Shown piece by piece: positions 30,001 to 40,869 of a stretch of 64,000 bases of DNA (its first letter is position 1; each line of letters starts with the position of its first letter). This DNA is from Cinnamomum chago (lineage: Eukaryota > Streptophyta > Magnoliopsida > Laurales > Lauraceae), in assembly GCA_038049695.1 (NCBI GenBank), contig CP142456.1, forward strand, positions 74,485,422 through 74,549,421. The letters are read 5' to 3'. The position numbers were made by a program, and so were the translations under genes. The notes beneath the pieces are model-generated. The model was given only the letters and a program-made list of their open reading frames with translations. It ran no database searches and was not told where the DNA came from.

Positions 30001-32992
30001 GATTAGCTATTTCTTCCAGGTTTTAATGGATGTTGCACATCTTCATCGACCATATCAAAACTCTAAAAGGCTAAGAGATATCGTATGTCTAACTTAAGAC
30101 CTTGATAATACTTGCGAGCCACAACATCTTTTGATTCATCCAAATCACATGCTTGGATTAGAAAGAATTCCTACATATACTCAACTACTCATTTGTTGCA
30201 AGTTCAAAATCATTTAGTTTGGAGAACAAACCCCTCTTAAAATTCTTAATTAACTAGGAGTAGTTTCTGTTTCACTAGATTTTGCATTTCTGCTCATGTT
30301 TCCACCAGATCCATATTTTATGTCACCATCGTCATTGCACCTCTGTCCACAAAAATAGCTGCATACCCACTAAATTTGGTAGCCACTGGTATAGATTTTG
30401 TGGCCATCTGTCATTAGTTTATATGCAAACACATTCCACACATACGCTAGCCAATCCATAAATGCTTTTAGTTGCATCTTGCCATAGTATTCAAGAATAA
30501 CAATCTGCTACCTAAACCCTTATAGACATTCCGGGAGCTTGTGTTATGCTGATTTTTGAAATTGTATTCTTCCTCTTGATGGTACCTTCCCAACTATTGG
30601 GGTCCATCCGAGTTGGGATGGCTCTTAAAATCACAATTGAATCTTGGTTGTCAATTCAATCACATCCAATCAACTTTGACCATGATTGTGCTGACGCGGC
30701 CCCCCCCCCCCCCTTTTTTCTCTCTAACTCTCTTCATGCAACAAATTTCGTTCCTTCTCGCTTTGTTCCTTTTTTCTCTCTCTTTCGTTGCAGAATGAAA
30801 TGAAGAGAGCCTCCTCTCTCTGCTTTTCTGTCTTTGGAAAGACCGGAGAGTGAAAACCCTTCTTCTTTTCCAAGAAAAAAAGCCAACAAGGGTTGTCACG
30901 TTTGTGCGTCTTTGTCTTCGATGACTCTCGCCCTCAAAACGACAACCGCATGCCCTTCTTCCTGCTTTTTATCTATGCTGTTGGGAAACCCTGGAAATCA
31001 CAGAAGTCCCCTTTGGAGATCGATCCACTCTTGCAGCTCCCTCTCTTCTCTCTGCCGGTAAAATGAGATGGTCAAGCATGAAAGGAAGGAGATCTACCCT
31101 TCTTCAACTTTCAATGGTTGAGGCGAAAGGAAAGAGATCAATAGGTGCCAGTTGGCTGTTGGGCTGCCTACCTCCTTTGATATGTTAATAAGATCTGTTC
31201 CCAATTTTCCCTTTTTTTATTTGTTTCCTTTTTGTTTCTTTCTTTTCTAGCATCTACCAAAACACCTCTCTATTTTTCATTTTTTTTCCAAGCAGGATAT
31301 AGAGATTTCCTTCAAATCCGTCAACTGAAACCAAGATTGTAATTATCTGAACCTGCTTTGATACCAAATTAATGCTAAAAGGTTTGGATCAAAGTGGATG
31401 AAAGTGCCAAAGCACATAAAATAATGTCTCTAAGAGACTCGCATGGAGGAAACACACCTCTAAGGGAAAATAAATCCATGTAGGATAACTTTTTATTGAT
31501 CCTCAACTCTTCCATCTTAGAATGCTTGTATATAGGATAACAAATCCTAGAATTCAAGACTTATAACCAAACAAGGATACTAAACAAAGACTCCAGCCGC
31601 ATTTAGAAAGCTAATCCTCGTTAGAACCTTTTTTTTTAGAATGGCTAATCCTAGTTAGAACTCATTAAGATAATAAAATAAGAAACCAAATCCTGAACCT
31701 CTATGGCCCTTCAGCTTCACATCACCCTCCCACCAAACATCCACCCAAAATCTAACTCCATTCTTTCTCCCAACATTATACCCCACCCCATATGGAAGAA
31801 ACTTCCCACTTTAGTTGAGTCATCCCCCACTAAGATATTGGACCCCATATCAGAGACGTCCTAATCTTACTGCTTCTAACTCTACACCTAAATCCCACCA
31901 TGTCCACCCCCTCCCCATATTGATCTTGCTGCCTGCATTGCACTTTAAGCTGCCTTGGTTCCAATTGGCATAAATTCTATTGTATAATGAGAAGAAAAAC
32001 AAATTTCTTTTTTTTATGGAACCTAAGTTACATCTTGGCAACAGCTGATACAGATTCCATAAAAATAGTGAGGTTGATTCAAGAGAAAGTGGAATGGTGG
32101 ACTAGAAGTGAAAAGGCATGATTTATTGACAGACATGGCATGCCTAGTTTTGCATCATTGGTATCAATTCTTCTACTCATGTACCGGTGGTTCTTTCTTT
32201 TCAATGTATTATTCAAAGTTGAAATGATTCTTCTTAATCTAACAGCAAATCCAAAACCCCAAAACAGTTTCATATAGCAACCAACAAACGCCCACAAGAT
32301 GCAAACGAAAACATCATACAGAGAGAAGAAAAAAAAGGATATCACCGACCTGAACAAGGTAATAGAAGATCCGAAGTCCTTCAGGATCATTGCTGCTCTG
32401 GACATCAACAAGCGACCCAATCTTCGAAGTGGTGAAGGAGATGTGCTCGTTCCCCATCACGATCTCCAGCTCCTGCCTCCCCACGCGATCCGGCTCTGGC
32501 CAATTGTTATCATCTTCCTTCATAATCTGAAAAACACAAACACACACAAACCAATCAGAAGTACAAAACGTCAAAACCCTAGCAAACCCTAGATTAGACA
32601 AAACCCTAACAAAAACAAACAAACCCTAGATCAGATTAGAAACCTCCGAAAACCCAATCAGATGAAAAACAAAAAAATCCTAGATTTAAGTAGAAGATGG
32701 TGAAATGGAAACCCCAGCAAAACCCTAAACCCTAGATGATGGAAGTAAGTTGGGGTATGAGAGAAAAAAAAACCTCGCTTTCAGAGATGATTCTTCGGCA
32801 TTCTTTGAGCACAGCAGGGGTGAGAAAGACTTCTTTTCGGATCATGGTGTCGTTCTTGTAGTTGGAGTTGTTGGCGTAACGGAGCTTTCCATCGGGACGG
32901 AACTCGAACTCGAGAAACTCGTGACCGAATTTGCCCTTGTGACCGACATAGTATCGGAGGTAGAACTCTCCTTGCTCTTCAGCTGCTGCCAT
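21018..32992 (-). CDS. MAGO: MAGO NASHI homologue, 3 exons, 151 aa, with an 11.3-kb second intron
   Basis: Exons on the minus strand: 32992-32774 (73 codons), 32526-32350 (59 codons), 21077-21018 (19 codons plus TAG). The protein starts [20 protein letters not shown], has the highly conserved block [20 protein letters not shown], and ends SLHFKIKPI. The length equals that of other plant MAGO proteins (about 150 aa). MAGO pairs with Y14 in the exon junction complex, which marks spliced mRNA in the nucleus and affects its transport, translation and decay. All introns are phase 0. Intron 1 is 247 bases. Intron 2 is 11272 bases because of transposon insertions. No alternative last exon was found nearer to exon 2. 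The donor of intron 2 reads CAG|GTCGGT, slightly off consensus. Confidence 0.92.
22214..23328. mobile_element. hAT-type non-autonomous element with a giant GAAA tract
   Basis: The left end TAGAGATTTCAAATGGGCC (22214-22232) and the right end, read inverted, TAGAGATGTCAAACGGGCC (23328-23310) match at 17 of 19. A perfect 8-base duplication CCACAAAC flanks the element (22206-22213 and 23329-23336), which places it in the hAT superfamily. The two arms are GC-rich arrays of GGCCCG-like words. The middle (about 22488-23110) is almost pure A and G on the plus strand. No transposase is encoded. It lies in MAGO intron 2. Confidence 0.85.
22488..23110 (+). repeat. (GAAA)n-type polypurine tract, about 620 bases
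   Basis: GAAA and GAAT units are broken by A-runs and ACAAAG words, giving a second-level period of roughly 40-60 bases. The long open frames on the minus strand (runs of F, L and S) are a by-product of this composition and not genes. Confidence 0.9.
23337..24633. other. MAGO intron 2 sequence without recognised feature
   Basis: No gene or element with clear ends. An 18-base direct repeat (23873-23890 and 23916-23933) brackets a T-rich (ATTTTT)n stretch. Confidence 0.45.
24639..25437 (-). repeat. 3' LTR of the older element, interrupted by a MITE
   Basis: It starts TGATGTTTGG and ends GCATCA. Without the 469-base MITE at 24798-25266 it would be about 330 bases, close to the 352 bases of its partner. 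Confidence 0.75.
24798..25266. mobile_element. Tourist-like MITE inside an LTR
   Basis: The ends GGGGCCATTTGGAAACTCT and, inverted, GGGGCATTTGGTAACTCT pair well. TAA flanks both sides (24795-24797 and 25267-25269). Removing the element plus one TAA restores LTR sequence similar to the other LTR. The 3-base TAA duplication suggests the PIF/Harbinger group. Confidence 0.65.
26079..26422 (-). repeat. 3' LTR of the young element
   Basis: 344 bases. Begins TGATGCAATCCC and ends CTGCATCA in plus orientation. Confidence 0.92.
26447..28003 (-). pseudogene. gag-protease polyprotein of the young LTR element, two in-frame stops
   Basis: From ATG at 28003 the frame encodes a gag core ([41 protein letters not shown]), the Retrotrans_gag pattern of Ty3/gypsy. 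A TGA at 27257-27259 and a TAG at 27152-27154 interrupt it. The same frame then gives a CCHC knuckle ([14 protein letters not shown], about 27100-27141) and a retropepsin-like domain with [12 protein letters not shown], where DGG stands at the usual D-S/T-G. It ends at TGA 26447-26449. The protein would be about 518 codons without the stops. The second stop lies just before the knuckle. No pol follows. Confidence 0.85.
29066..29409 (-). repeat. 5' LTR of the young element
   Basis: 344 bases, about 97 percent identical to the partner LTR by visual comparison. The primer-binding site lies two bases inside it. Confidence 0.92.
29415..30540 (-). pseudogene. degenerate gag of the older LTR element
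   Basis: Its start aligns by eye with the protease and linker of the young element (shared AAAAGTAACTTGACA; knuckle region and gag follow in the same order). Frames are shifted and stopped many times. The left continuation of its protease lies at about 25960-26078, beyond the young insertion. Confidence 0.65.
32527..32773 (-). promoter_or_regulatory. MAGO intron 1 with six telo-box motifs
   Basis: The plus strand has AAACCCTA at 32574, 32584, 32601, 32621, 32720 and 32727, the last two overlapping. Telo-boxes are common in promoters and first introns of plant translation and growth genes, so a role as intronic enhancer is plausible but untested. Confidence 0.5.
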
Positions 32993-33140
32993 TGTTGTCG
33001 CACTTCTTCTCCTTCTCCTTCTCTTTTTCCTTTTCTCTCTCTCTCAGCCTGCTCGCTTCAGTTCTTTCGTCTTTGCCCGCGGAAATCAGGCTCTGCCGTA
33101 GGAAAACCCTATTATCGTAAACAGGTCTTATTTATAGTCC
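32993..33140 (-). promoter_or_regulatory. MAGO 5' leader and core promoter
   Basis: The leader is pyrimidine-rich in plus orientation (CTTCTCCTTC repeats near 33003-33050). A TATA-like TATAAATA on the gene strand lies at about 33128-33136, roughly 140 bases upstream of the ATG. Confidence 0.5.
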
Positions 33141-33924
33141 GCGCTCTTTATCAGATGAAATAGGTAATCCGGTCCAAGTCCCAAAATACACAGGGTTTTT
33201 GAAAAAGGTTGAGCCCATTGGGTTGGGCTTGGACAATAATTTTAAAGCCCATTCAAAATAAAACAAAAAATGGGAAAACAAGCGCGTCCGTCCAAATCCC
33301 GCTTGCCCGCAATGGATATTCGTTAGTTTTTCATAAATTTACCAAAACTACACCAACTAACCGCAAAAAAATGGCTAATGGGGAGAGGCAGTTTTGTGAC
33401 TTTGCCCCTCGTAATCTTTTGTAAGTTGTATTTATTTTTTATTTTTATTTTTTGTGTTTAAATGTTTATTGATGGTTTTTTTTTTGCTTCCTTTTCTTGT
33501 TTGTAATGTTCATTTTGCTATAGTTGTTTTTCCTTAACGATATTTTATTTTTGGAAAAAGAACACTGGGCTGTGTGGTGGCTGATAGTAGTGCAATTAGT
33601 TAAGTTGTTATTATATACCATTAGACATAAATGAAGGTCATTCAAAATGGGTTACGCTTTGAATCATTTTAATTATGAGAACGGCCTTGTATACGATATG
33701 TCAGATTTTATCTGCTGTAATCACTCACTATTATGGATCATTTTATCAAACCTACTGGGATAACTATAATAGTCCGTAGAGCACCATATAGTGGACTAGA
33801 CGAACATTTCACATTTCACGATGGGGGTTATTTTTGGTAGAAAAATCCAAAAGGGGTCTCACATTTCAAGTTTTTTGTTTTAGAAATTTACAGGTTGAAT
33901 TATTTAGTTTATATTTAAAATTGT

Positions 33925-34090
33925 GATAAGTCCTGGCCCGGTCTGAGCCCGCACGGGACGGGATTTGACATAAGCCCGTTCGATTTAGGACCGGGATTGG
34001 ACAACCCCTAGCAGGGCCCGCCCAATATTTAAGATGAGACTGGACAGCCCAAGCCCAGCCCGGCCAGGCCCGGCCCATTTATAGGCCTAC
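33925..34090. repeat. GC-rich GGCCCG repeat fragment, related to the 22.2-kb hAT family
   Basis: Words such as CCCAGCCCGGCCAGGCCCGG and GGCCCATTTATAGGCCTA resemble the arms of the element at 22214-23328. No paired end or target duplication was seen, so it is probably a truncated copy. Confidence 0.4.
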
Positions 34091-34168
34091 TCTTCATAGA
34101 AACAATAGGGAAGTGAGTTATCAAGGGTACCACATCGTCGACCATTGTAGAGATATCTTAATTAGAAT

Positions 34169-34648
34169 TAGGATTGCAAAACGGGATGTTTCGGGTAGGA
34201 ACCATACTAGACCTGGACCGTTTCTAAATAACAGTTCCAGTTTTGGGTTCGTTTTTTTATTCAAAACATGTTTTGTTGGTTTTAGACCCGCTTCCGATAA
34301 GAAAATCCAGATTCGGTTTTAGAATTGAGTCCACTTAGAGGATTGGAATACAGTTTCAAAATTGGTTCTAATTTATCTTCATTTTTTCTTCTTAAAATAA
34401 GCATATCATTCAACATATAACATGGCATCAAGTCTACTACCTCTCGTATTATACATAAAATGTAAAAAAGATAAAAATAAATAAATAAATTTGAGGTACA
34501 GTTTGCAATATCAAAGACTCATATGTCGGGTCCTGAGTCTATGGGCCGGAATCTATATGGATATAGAACCAGATTCATTTATCAATCAGAACCTAAATTG
34601 AGTTTTAGACGGGATAATCGAAGAACCGGATACCCGTTTACAACCCTA
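34169..34648. mobile_element. hAT-type MITE, TAGGRTTGCAAA family, copy 3
   Basis: The ends are TAGGATTGCAAAACGGG and, inverted, TAGGGTTGTAAACGGGT. Flanks ATTAGAAT and TGTAGAAT match at 6 of 8. Interior words (CATACTAGACCTGGACC, AAATAAGCATATCA) parallel copy 1 at 16288. Confidence 0.65.
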
Positions 34649-35149
34649 TGTAGAATCCTTACCTTAAAGAGATTGGTCATCTATCCAATCCCCACTAAAA
34701 TCTCTCTATTTTCAATTGCCAAAAGATAAGATTCCTTATTACTTACCATATCATTAGTCGTTTTGAATTTTGAATTTCGAATTTCAATACCTTAATCAAG
34801 CAAATTTAATCTCCCCATGAAATCTTTTTAACTCTTTAACACTCACTTCAACAAATCCAATGGGGTCCACACGGTTTCCATCATCGTTAAGACGGATAAA
34901 TAATGTAGTTTTTTCTTTTAGATTTATTTTATTTCCAACAACATATATCCAAATTTTGATATATTTTTATTTTTGGGGCCTTTATTACTAGTTGTAAAAT
35001 ATAATGAATTGTAAAAGAATTAAAATTTAAAAGTAATCTTATAAAAATGCTGTTTAAATATATATTTAAAATATATTACTTATAAATTATATTTAAAAAT
35101 ATATATTTCCATGTGTCGGCCCATGGGCGGCCCATTAGACGTCCTTACT

Positions 35150-36450
35150 AGAAATCCGATGCACTCAGTTTTTAAAAGTGGACCAAATTCTATGATTATT
35201 TAATGGGGGCTCCATGTTGTAATTCATATATCCCACATTGTAGTTTCTAAAAAATAAAAAATATGTACATGCTGTGATTTCTAAAGTAGGGTTCCTTGCG
35301 CAACAATTTCTAATGGTGGGTCCATATTATAAACCCTAAAGAAAGGCTATGTTGTGATTCCTAAAAGGCAAATTCCATTTCAAAATCACAAAAAGGTCAG
35401 CTCACATTATAATTTCAATAAAGATGAGCCCCATGTCTTATTTCTAAAGGTAGGTCGATTTCTAAAGGTGGTTCCTACATACAATAATTTTTAAAGGTGT
35501 GCCCGGAGTAATTCCGAAAAGTGGGGCCTTGTTGTAATTCCTAAAGGCTTATTTAGGAGGATTTCTGATAAGTTTTTGGGACGTTGAGTTTTTTTAATAT
35601 AATGTGATCGCTTGTCCACTGGTATTTGAATGATATATTTCTTTTTTTAGAATTATAAACTCCAACAATTAAAAAAAAAAAACTGAAATGACATTTTGGA
35701 GTTTCTAGCATTCCAATATATTTGCATTTTATTGAAACTTCAAATGCTCCACCCAATAGGAGGATTTAGGAATTCCACCTCAAGGGACAACTTTTGGAGA
35801 ATTTTGAAATTCTCACATAAAGAAATAGGCCCTCCTGACAAGAATTTTGTTTTTCTGTCTCTTGACGTTTGCAAGTGTCATGTTTCTTCACAAGAATTCC
35901 AAACTTTCAAGCCACATAAAAAGGTCTCAAGTGACCTTTGAAACTCTTGGAATTCCTGCCCTTTTTGTTTTTTAATGAAATTTCTAAATGCTCCAATTCA
36001 AATGAGGATTCAAGAATTCTTCACAAGAATTCTAAAAATTCAAGCCACCTAAAAAGGCCTCAAATGACCATTGAAATTCTTAAAATCCCAACCCTTTTGT
36101 TTTTTAATTAAATTTTTAAATGCTCCAATTCAAATGAGGATTCAAGAATTCAACTATGTTGGAGTATTCAAAAATTCTCCGGACAGGGTTTTCTTGAATC
36201 ATAATAAAGAAAGAGACCCTATAAAGGTGGATCCCATTTTCACAATCACAAAAGGTGGGGCACGTTGTAATTCCTATGGAAGATGGGTGAGCTATATGTA
36301 CAAACAATTCATAAAGGTGGGGCCCATGTTGTAGTTAATAAATGTGGGACCACATTATAATATCTACAAAGATGGATCCCACGTTCACAGTCACCAAAGG
36401 TGGGCCCATGTCGTGGTTCCTATAAAAATGCGTCCCATGTAAATGCATAT
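35150..36450. repeat. degenerate short tandem array, interrupted by a GAATTC-rich insertion
   Basis: Units of about 30-45 bases built on GGTGGGGCCCATGTTGTAAT and CCTAAA-like words fill 35150-35545 and 36205-36450. Between them (about 35548-36205) sits another sequence with its own direct repeat of about 130 bases (35885-36014 and 36015-36149, shared TTCAAATGAGGATTCAAGAA). The insertion has ends reminiscent of the element at 7183-7434. Confidence 0.55.
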
Positions 36451-37192
36451 ATATGTGTCATTCGAGTAAGGAATTCCGGTAGTTACGAATTAGGAAATTT
36501 ATAGAATTTAAGATGCATGAAATTCTCAGGAAAAAAAAGTCAAAGTATGAATAAAAATAGAAATTTAGAAATGGCAACATCCAAAGCATTTCTAAACTCC
36601 AGCATTTGGAAATTCCAAGCTTGACATGAAACCACAAAGTTCGAGACTTTAATTTAGGAAGATCTCAACTTTTTTTATGGGCCCCAACCTCTTTAGCAGC
36701 CAAATTGTGACTTTCCCATGCAAAACGCTCCTACAAGAAAAGATTTCATTGTAATTGAACTATTCCTATACATTAGACATTAAAAAGGGGCATATCATGC
36801 AAAACCTACTAGACTGAAGTATGGAAGATACTCATTGATGCTCAACTGCTCATGGGCCTGAATCTAAAATTAGGGCCCATTTAATATTTGGGTTAAACTT
36901 TAATTAAGTTTATTAGAAAGTCTAAGGCCCAGTTCCACTCAACCTGAATAATAAGTGGTTGTAGTTTTGTGACTGATTTGCCCAAATAAGTGATAGAAAG
37001 CATGGTGTGGCCCTGTTAATAAAATGGGCATGCTTGAGCTTGACATGTTTCTTGCAGCCGAGCTCGCTGTTAGAGGATTGTTAGAGAATTGTTACGATTA
37101 AAATAAGAGTTAGTTTGAATTTGAAATATCTTTGTGTATAAATTGAAAGGAAGTTCCTCTTATGAATCTTACGGTGATTTTATCTAAGGTGG

Positions 37193-38215
37193 CATTTGGG
37201 ATCTCTACTTTTTACTTCTACTTCTCTTAAAACTTTTTGAAAATGGATTTAGACCGTTTGGAAACCATATTTGCTATCTCCAATTCAAACCTCATAAAGA
37301 GGTATTCCCTCTATTTGAGGTAGCAGCAAAAACTGCCAGATTTGAAATAGACATCATTCACCGAAGCGGATAGACGTGCATCTACAGTGTTTTAAGCGGT
37401 CATTTTTATATGACAGAGGTTTTTCGTTTTTTTTTTTTTTTTTTTAAATTCTGGGAGCCTAGTTGATGATCCAATCCTTTGGAAGTGTTAAGAAGGCCAA
37501 ACACGGGTAGATGTCCAAATTTCAGCCGTTGATCTATCACAGATCTCGAGATATTTTCAAAAAAAGCGTGAGCCGTCTGATCTAGATTTCTGGACATTGT
37601 GGCCCCATACTCACAATTTGAACTGTTGGTCCTCTTTGCAAGGCCCAAAATGGCTATGAGACAAAAAATTGGTCTCTAATTCCAAGTGGGTCTCGAGAAA
37701 CATACTAAACAGTCATCCACCGTTGATGTACCATACATGACTGCCTTAGTTTTAAAGGGTCCACATGCAGTCCCCTTTTTGTGTTTTTTTTTTATAAATC
37801 TTGGGACTAGAAATCATTATCCAAGCCATTGGATAGATTCAGAACATCAAGAGCAGTTATGCGCCTAGATTTTAGCCATTGGATCATCATAGATTTTGAG
37901 ATATTTGCAAAACAAGTTTGACATTTTTACCTATTTTTTAACATCCATGGCCCCCAAACGCAAGATCCAAACCGGTAATTCTCTTTGTAAGTCTAAACAC
38001 AACTGTGACATCAAATTTCAATACTTGACTCCTCATGGATCTCAAGATATTTATGAAAAAATTTCAACTATTGCTTGAAAAATGTCTATTTCAATTGGTT
38101 TTTCTATGCTACCAAACAAACTATTTCTAAAATATCCATTTCAAATGGGGCCATTTGAAGCAGATCTAATTCATGCAGATCCATTTCATAGAGATTAGAC
38201 TTGCGAAACAAAGCC
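37193..38215. repeat. AT-rich repeat region, possible MITE cluster
   Basis: GGCATTTGGGATCTCTACTT at the left and AACAAAGCCTAA at the right suggest an inserted element. Two or three copies of a motif around GCCATTGGATCATCATAGAT and GAGATATTTGCAAAA occur inside. Not resolved further. Confidence 0.3.
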
Positions 38216-38768
38216 TAAGTCTCCACAACCCAAGCACTTATAACCCATGTCGGGCTTGGTAAGGCCCGTGTTTCCAAATTTAGGCTAGTCCTAGATATGC
38301 CTCATTCCGGCCCTACCCCGATATGAGCACCCCTAATTTATATCCTATGACATCGCCACCCATTGATATGATGGACCCACCAGGATTTCTGGAGACCTAG
38401 TAAGTCCATATGAGTATATGACGGGAATGTGGGTGTCAAAAAGAATATGAGCGTCATATGTCAGTATGAACTAGGATTTTGATATAAGGATTTAGTTTTG
38501 GGCTTCTACAGTCTTGAAAGTTGAAGTGCGTTAATTTGCATTGCATTGTTTGTATGAGAAATGGAGAAAATAATTTTTTTTTCTAGAGACAAAGTGATTT
38601 GGGCATGTTTGATTACAGGTTTGAAATCAGAGAATTAACTTGAAAGTTGGGACTTTTCAAGTTTCGGGGAAGCTTTCAACTGGGTCTCAAGGGTGCATTT
38701 GTATGATGAGAAGAATTTGCCTTAGAAAGGAAATTGTTTTGACTTTTCTGTTGTTTGATATTTGACGA

Positions 38769-38974
38769 GTCTGGATCACGTATCGCATTTGTTATACATT
38801 CACCGTGAGTGGACCAATAATACTCCGCCGTATCATTCAAAAATTTAGGTGATTCCCTTTCATCTAATTTAAACTTTTTAAACTTTAAAATCACCTAAAT
38901 TTTTAGATGACGTGGTAGAGTATTATTGGTCCACTCATGGTGAAGGTATAACAAATACGATTGGTGATCCGAAC
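38769..38974. repeat. long inverted repeat: 86-base arms, 34-base loop
   Basis: Left arm 38769-38854 and right arm 38889-38974 are reverse complements at about 72 of 86 positions by eye. Perfectly paired blocks include GAGTGGACCAATAATACTC and AAAAATTTAGGTGATT. It may be a fold-back MITE or a young hairpin locus. No flanking duplication was found. Confidence 0.8.
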
Positions 38975-40869
38975 ACATTGTTTTTACGAAAAAGAGAATA
39001 ATATAAATTCAATTTTCTCTATAGAGAGGAATTTGAGTACTTCATATAAAAGAGGAAGGAATGCATCTCTCTCTCTCCTCTCTCTCTCTCACAAAATCTG
39101 CAGAGCAAATTCGCCTGATTCCACGATCAAGACCAAAGGATTTACCAAATGACTGCTCACTTTTTGTTGTTGTTGAAATAAACTATCGACCAAAGAGTCA
39201 AACGAAAACAAGACCAACAAGCAACAATACACACGCTTATTATAGCCAGTCTCACAAATAACACACCACTCAACATCCATACTCTAACAAGGGAGTAAGC
39301 TTCAAGAACAAGGGGTCGTCGCTCCATTGGCAACCCCACCTTTTACCCGGATGAATAGGGATTGACCTTGGTCTCCTCCCACTCCTGAAATTGTGTGAGT
39401 TCTTACTCCTGCATGTGCCGGTTCTCTCTCCTTGCATGTGGTGAGTCTCACTCCCCACATTAGTGAATTATCTCTTATCTTGTACAAGTCACTCGGGAGT
39501 TAAGATACCAAATGAAACAAGGGAGTCGCTTCATTACGAAGTCTAAGAATTAAAATAGAATTCAACCCATTGTAATCTATTAAAGTCAAGGGGTTTAGAT
39601 TGAATTTTGACATATCTTATAATTTTGACCGACAATTATCCCACTAAATTTTATGCAACTTTCAATCTGTGTTGATTATTATTTACAACTACTCAGTTAT
39701 CAACTCCTATCTACCCCGCTTTCAATATTTGAGTACTCACGTTCTCCACTTTCCTTGTTTCCTTATTAGGCAACAATTCTCTTTCTTTCTATTTTCGTAT
39801 TTCCTTTGCAACCCACTCATCCTATTTCCTTTATTCTATACTTCATCTTGGTTTGTCAAAAAATGGTACTTTCATATTCTTTTATTTTATTTTATTTTTT
39901 TTCAAAATGAAATTTGAAGTGTTTGTCGAATAGAATAGGGATTTTCACAATAAAGTAAGGCATTGGTCAAGTAAAGGTTCATAAATTAAAACTTTCTAAA
40001 TTTCTAAATATTAAATTTGTAATAATCATTTGTTAAGATTTTCATTTATCTCTTTCCTACAGTGTATAATTAATTTACAATGCATGAATATTTAGATTAT
40101 AAATATATGTACATTTAACTTGACAGAAGAAACAGTGCTAACCACATGTTATTGTGCTTGTAAAAATTAAGAGAGGCGGCAAAACACCCAAAATAATTGA
40201 TTCATTGAGCAATCACTTCCCCACTTTTTTTATATGCTTTCCACTTGGCCTCTTGTGCATAGATGTATCAACTTTACTTCACTTGATTCTATTAGGAAAA
40301 TCCAAATCCGAAGGAAAGTGAGTTCCATAGAACCTATAGCTTCAATAAATGAGTAAACAGTATATTTATTGAGGGCCAAGGCCCAAAGATCCCACCTTAA
40401 TTACATCCAATTTACTGTGCTTCTCTCAGGGATACTCTGTCTCTTCACCATAAAGTAACAAAATTACAGAAGAGGCAACACAGGGATTTTTCTTTCTTTT
40501 TGCTGACAAAGGAGCCACAACTACTACACATTTAAAAAGGAAGGTGCATTTTTTAGTATTCTAATTCGAACACCACGTTTACAGCTGTTGATAGATGGCT
40601 TCTTATCAGTACTGGATTCCTTTTGATGGTGAGAAGAGAACATGTTCTCAGCATTAAGAAGGAAACATGGAACAAAGAGAATATAATACTCACCTGCTCC
40701 CCAGCATCAAATGCCGAAGAATTGTAGCAAAGTAAGTTCATTATTGCAATTATTGCCTGTCCCGGTCCATTGTGCTTGTACAGCCATTGGTTCAGACTTC
40801 AGACATCTGGGTGAACTGAATTGGTCCACCAAAAACTGCAAAGCATATAGGCCATTCGAACCAGAGCCC

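Larger units (their letters stand above)
24639..31724 (-). mobile_element. older LTR retrotransposon (gag-protease type), carrying nested insertions
   Basis: Diverged LTRs lie at 24639-25437 and 31373-31724 (shared GTTTGGATCAAAGTGGATG near the start, TTACAATGCTC/TTAGAATGCTTG inside). A perfect 5-base duplication CCCTC flanks the whole (24634-24638 and 31725-31729). A primer site facing minus is at 31352-31366 (reads TGGTATCAAAGCAGG on the minus strand, initiator-tRNA-Met-like). A polypurine tract abuts the left LTR. The left LTR is split by a Tourist-like MITE. The body is split by the younger element at 26079-29409, which sits in its protease region. The remaining gag (about 29415-30540) is degenerate. 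No polymerase domain was recognised. Confidence 0.8.
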
